7,918 nucleotides of DNA, from positions 1 through 7,918 of the forward strand of contig CAIXFB010000404.1 in NCBI GenBank assembly GCA_903918595.1. The letters are read 5' to 3'. This document shows positions 6,227 through 7,918 of the stretch, piece by piece. The DNA is from an uncultured Actinomycetes bacterium. GTDB taxonomy: Bacteria; Actinomycetota; Actinomycetes; S36-B12. The notes below the pieces were generated by a model that saw only the letters and a program-made list of their open reading frames with translations, had not been told where the DNA came from and searched no databases. The position numbers were made by a program, and so were the translations under genes. Positions within the stretch are counted from its first letter, which is position 1. Each line of letters opens with the position of its first letter.

Positions 6227-7123
6227 GTGACGGACAGCAGTGCAACCACAGGCACCAGCCGCGTGAAGCGCGGAATGGCAGACATGCTCAAGGGCGGCGT
6301 GATCATGGACGTCGTCAATGTGGAGCAGGCGAAAATTGCTGAAGATGCTGGAGCCGTAGCCGTTATGGCGCTGGAGCGAGTGCCGGCCGATATTCGTGCC
6401 GAGGGTGGCGTATCACGAATGTCAGATCCCGACATGATCGACGCGATCATGGCTGAGGTTTCGATCCCAGTCATGGCAAAGGCACGCATCGGTCACTTTG
6501 CGGAAGCGCAGATTCTGCAGTCCCTCGGTGTTGATTACATTGACGAGTCAGAGGTGCTCACACCAGCTGATTACGCGAATCACATCGACAAGTGGCAGTT
6601 CACGATCCCGTTCGTGTGCGGTGCAACGAACTTGGGTGAAGCCCTTCGGCGCATTAATGAAGGTGCCGCGATGATCCGTTCGAAAGGTGAGGCTGGCACT
6701 GGGGATGTCTCCAACGCTGTCACTCACATGCGCACAATCCGCGCCGAGTTACGTCGGCTCTCTTCCATGGCGCCTGACGAGTTGTATGTGGCAGCCAAGG
6801 AAATGCAGGCGCCATACGATCTCGTGGCTGAAGTAGCTAAGGCTGGCCAATTGCCTGTCGTTCTCTTCACGGCCGGCGGAATCGCAACTCCGGCTGACGC
6901 GGCGATGATGATGCAACTCGGTGCTGATGGAGTGTTCGTCGGATCTGGAATCTTCAAGTCAGGAGACCCGGCCCGACGTGCAAATGCCATCGTTCAAGCC
7001 ACGGTCCACTTTGATAACCCAGATGTCGTGGCCAAGGTTTCCCGCGGACTAGGTGAAGCCATGGTGGGAATTAACGTCGCTGATATCCCAGTTCATCACC
7101 GTTTGGAAGAGCGGGGCTGGTGA
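6227..7123 (+). CDS. pdxS: Pyridoxal 5'-phosphate synthase, synthase subunit PdxS
   Basis: PdxS (Pdx1/SNZ) condenses ribose 5-phosphate, glyceraldehyde 3-phosphate and ammonia into PLP in the DXP-independent vitamin B6 pathway; it forms dodecameric barrels that bind PdxT. The 298-residue length is normal and the (beta/alpha)8 landmarks are intact. The two active-site lysines are Lys85 (VMAKARIGH) and Lys153 (RSKGEAGTG), with the same 68-residue spacing as Lys81 and Lys149 in Bacillus subtilis. Asp28 in GGVIMDVV corresponds to Asp24 there. The phosphate-binding TAGGIATPAD is near residues 215-225, and the C-terminus (HRLEERGW) is the usual actinobacterial type. Start: GTG at 6227 with GAGG at 6218-6221, five bases upstream. 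Its TGA overlaps the pdxT GTG (GTGA), suggesting coupled synthesis of the two subunits. Confidence 0.97.
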   Translation: MTDSSATTGTSRVKRGMADMLKGGVIMDVVNVEQAKIAEDAGAVAVMALERVPADIRAEGGVSRMSDPDMIDAIMAEVSIPVMAKARIGHFAEAQILQSLGVDYIDESEVLTPADYANHIDKWQFTIPFVCGATNLGEALRRINEGAAMIRSKGEAGTGDVSNAVTHMRTIRAELRRLSSMAPDELYVAAKEMQAPYDLVAEVAKAGQLPVVLFTAGGIATPADAAMMMQLGADGVFVGSGIFKSGDPARRANAIVQATVHFDNPDVVAKVSRGLGEAMVGINVADIPVHHRLEERGW

Positions 7124-7728
7124 CTTCGACCCCGCGCGTCGGGGTGTTGTCCCTTCAAGGTGACGTCCGCGAGCATCTCGTCGCACTTGAGGCGAGTGGT
7201 GCCCGAACTTCCATGGTTCGCACGCGCGAAGATCTAGCTGAGGTCGATGCGTTGGTCATTCCGGGTGGAGAATCGACCACGATGTCCAAGCTCGCCTTGT
7301 TGTTTGACCTGATGCTGCCCCTTCGTGAAGCGGTTGCTGCTGGGATGCCGATGTACGGGTCCTGTGCCGGACTGATCATGTTGGCTAATCGCATTGAAGA
7401 TGGGCGCCCGGACCAAGAAACCATTGGCGGGATAGACATCACCGTGCGTCGGAATGCCTTCGGTCGGCAGGTCGACTCTTTCGAGATTCCAATCACGATC
7501 GAGGCTATAGGACCCCAGCCGTTTGATGGCGTATTCATCAGGGCCCCATGGGTGGAGCAGGTTGGTCCAGGCGTTCAAGTGCTTGCCAGGATTGAACAGG
7601 GTCCGCGCGCGGGTACCATCGTGGCCGTGCAGCACGAAGGGCTTCTGGCGACCTCGTTCCATCCAGAGATCACTGGAGATCACCGAGTGCATCAGTTTTT
7701 CGTCGAGTCAGTGAGGCAACGCGCATGA
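7120..7728 (+). CDS. pdxT: Pyridoxal 5'-phosphate synthase, glutaminase subunit PdxT
   Basis: PdxT (Pdx2/SNO) is the class I glutamine amidotransferase that hydrolyses glutamine and channels ammonia to PdxS. The catalytic triad is visible: nucleophile Cys82 in GSCAG, with His181 and Glu183 in FHPE. The oxyanion/substrate loop GGES is at residues 49-52, and the RNAFGRQVDSF stretch (111-121) is characteristic of the family. The N-terminus VGVLSLQGDVREH is conserved, which supports the GTG start at 7120 overlapping the pdxS stop. The length of 202 residues is standard. Mycobacteria carry an extra thioesterase gene between pdxS and pdxT (by recall); here the two are directly adjacent and overlap. 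The stop overlaps the yebC ATG (ATGA). Confidence 0.96.
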   Translation: MTSTPRVGVLSLQGDVREHLVALEASGARTSMVRTREDLAEVDALVIPGGESTTMSKLALLFDLMLPLREAVAAGMPMYGSCAGLIMLANRIEDGRPDQETIGGIDITVRRNAFGRQVDSFEIPITIEAIGPQPFDGVFIRAPWVEQVGPGVQVLARIEQGPRAGTIVAVQHEGLLATSFHPEITGDHRVHQFFVESVRQRA

Positions 7729-7918
7729 GTGGTCATTCCAAATGGGCGACAACGAAACATAAGAAGGCTGTCGTTGACGCCCGCCGCGGCAAACTATTCG
7801 CGCGACTCATCAAGAACATTGAGGTCGCTGCTCGGCAAGGTGGCGGCGACGTTGCAGGTAACCCCACGTTGTTCGACGCAATCCAAAAGGCCCGAAAGAA
7901 TTCGGTTCCCCTGGACAA
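7725..7918 (+). CDS. yebC: YebC/TACO1-family protein, 5' part (runs off window)
   Basis: The first 64 complete codons of a YebC/PmpR/TACO1-family protein (about 250 residues when complete) are present. The opening MSGHSKWATTKHKKA and the helix GKLFARLIKNIEVAARQGG are the strongly conserved N-terminal domain of the family, and NPTLFDAIQKARKNSVP follows in register. Members were long annotated as transcriptional regulators; more recent work assigns bacterial and mitochondrial members to translation, helping ribosomes past difficult sequences such as polyproline. In actinobacteria it usually precedes ruvC-ruvA-ruvB, which would lie just beyond the window. The ATG overlaps the pdxT stop (ATGA), so it probably belongs to the same transcript. 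Confidence 0.95.
   Translation, partial: MSGHSKWATTKHKKAVVDARRGKLFARLIKNIEVAARQGGGDVAGNPTLFDAIQKARKNSVPLD

Overview
The window comes from an actinobacterium. The order thrS, HIT-family protein, pgsA-type phosphatidylinositol-phosphate synthase, PatA-like acyltransferase, PimA mannosyltransferase, membrane protein, pdxS, pdxT, yebC is a syntenic block known from this phylum (mycobacteria, streptomycetes and relatives), and phosphatidylinositol mannosides (PIMs) are characteristic of it. Base composition looks only moderately GC-rich for the group. That would fit an uncultivated, perhaps aquatic, actinobacterial lineage, but I cannot name a taxon.

Layout. Positions 2-1147 hold the C-terminal part of threonyl-tRNA synthetase (its 5' end lies outside the window), followed 9 bp later by a HIT-family nucleotide hydrolase/phosphorylase (1157-1669). 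A convergent minus-strand gene (1681-2739) encodes a 352-residue protein that I read as a shortened and degenerate EF-G-like translation factor. Its GTPase motifs are eroded and it stops after domain II. A 76-bp divergent gap (2740-2815) separates it from the PIM block: pgsA (2816-3430), patA-like (3423-4379), pimA (4376-5584) and a LemA-like membrane protein (5581-6147). All of these overlap by 4 or 8 bp. A 79-bp gap (6148-6226) carries a strong imperfect inverted repeat and a possible promoter. The vitamin B6 genes pdxS (6227-7123) and pdxT (7120-7728) follow, then the start of yebC (7725 to the window end), again with 4-bp overlaps.

How the genes fit together. PgsA makes phosphatidylinositol phosphate. 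After dephosphorylation elsewhere, PimA adds the first mannose and the PatA-like enzyme acylates it, giving the anchor of PIMs and lipoglycans. PdxS and PdxT form the ribose-5-phosphate-dependent PLP synthase. ThrRS, the EF-G-like protein and YebC all belong to translation-related families.

Most of the window is ordinary conserved actinobacterial housekeeping sequence. The two parts that deserve a second look are the minus-strand EF-G-like pseudo-GTPase and the structured region between the PIM block and pdxS. Coding density is very high, no stretch over 100 bases lacks a gene, and I saw no tRNA, rRNA, insertion sequence or CRISPR array.
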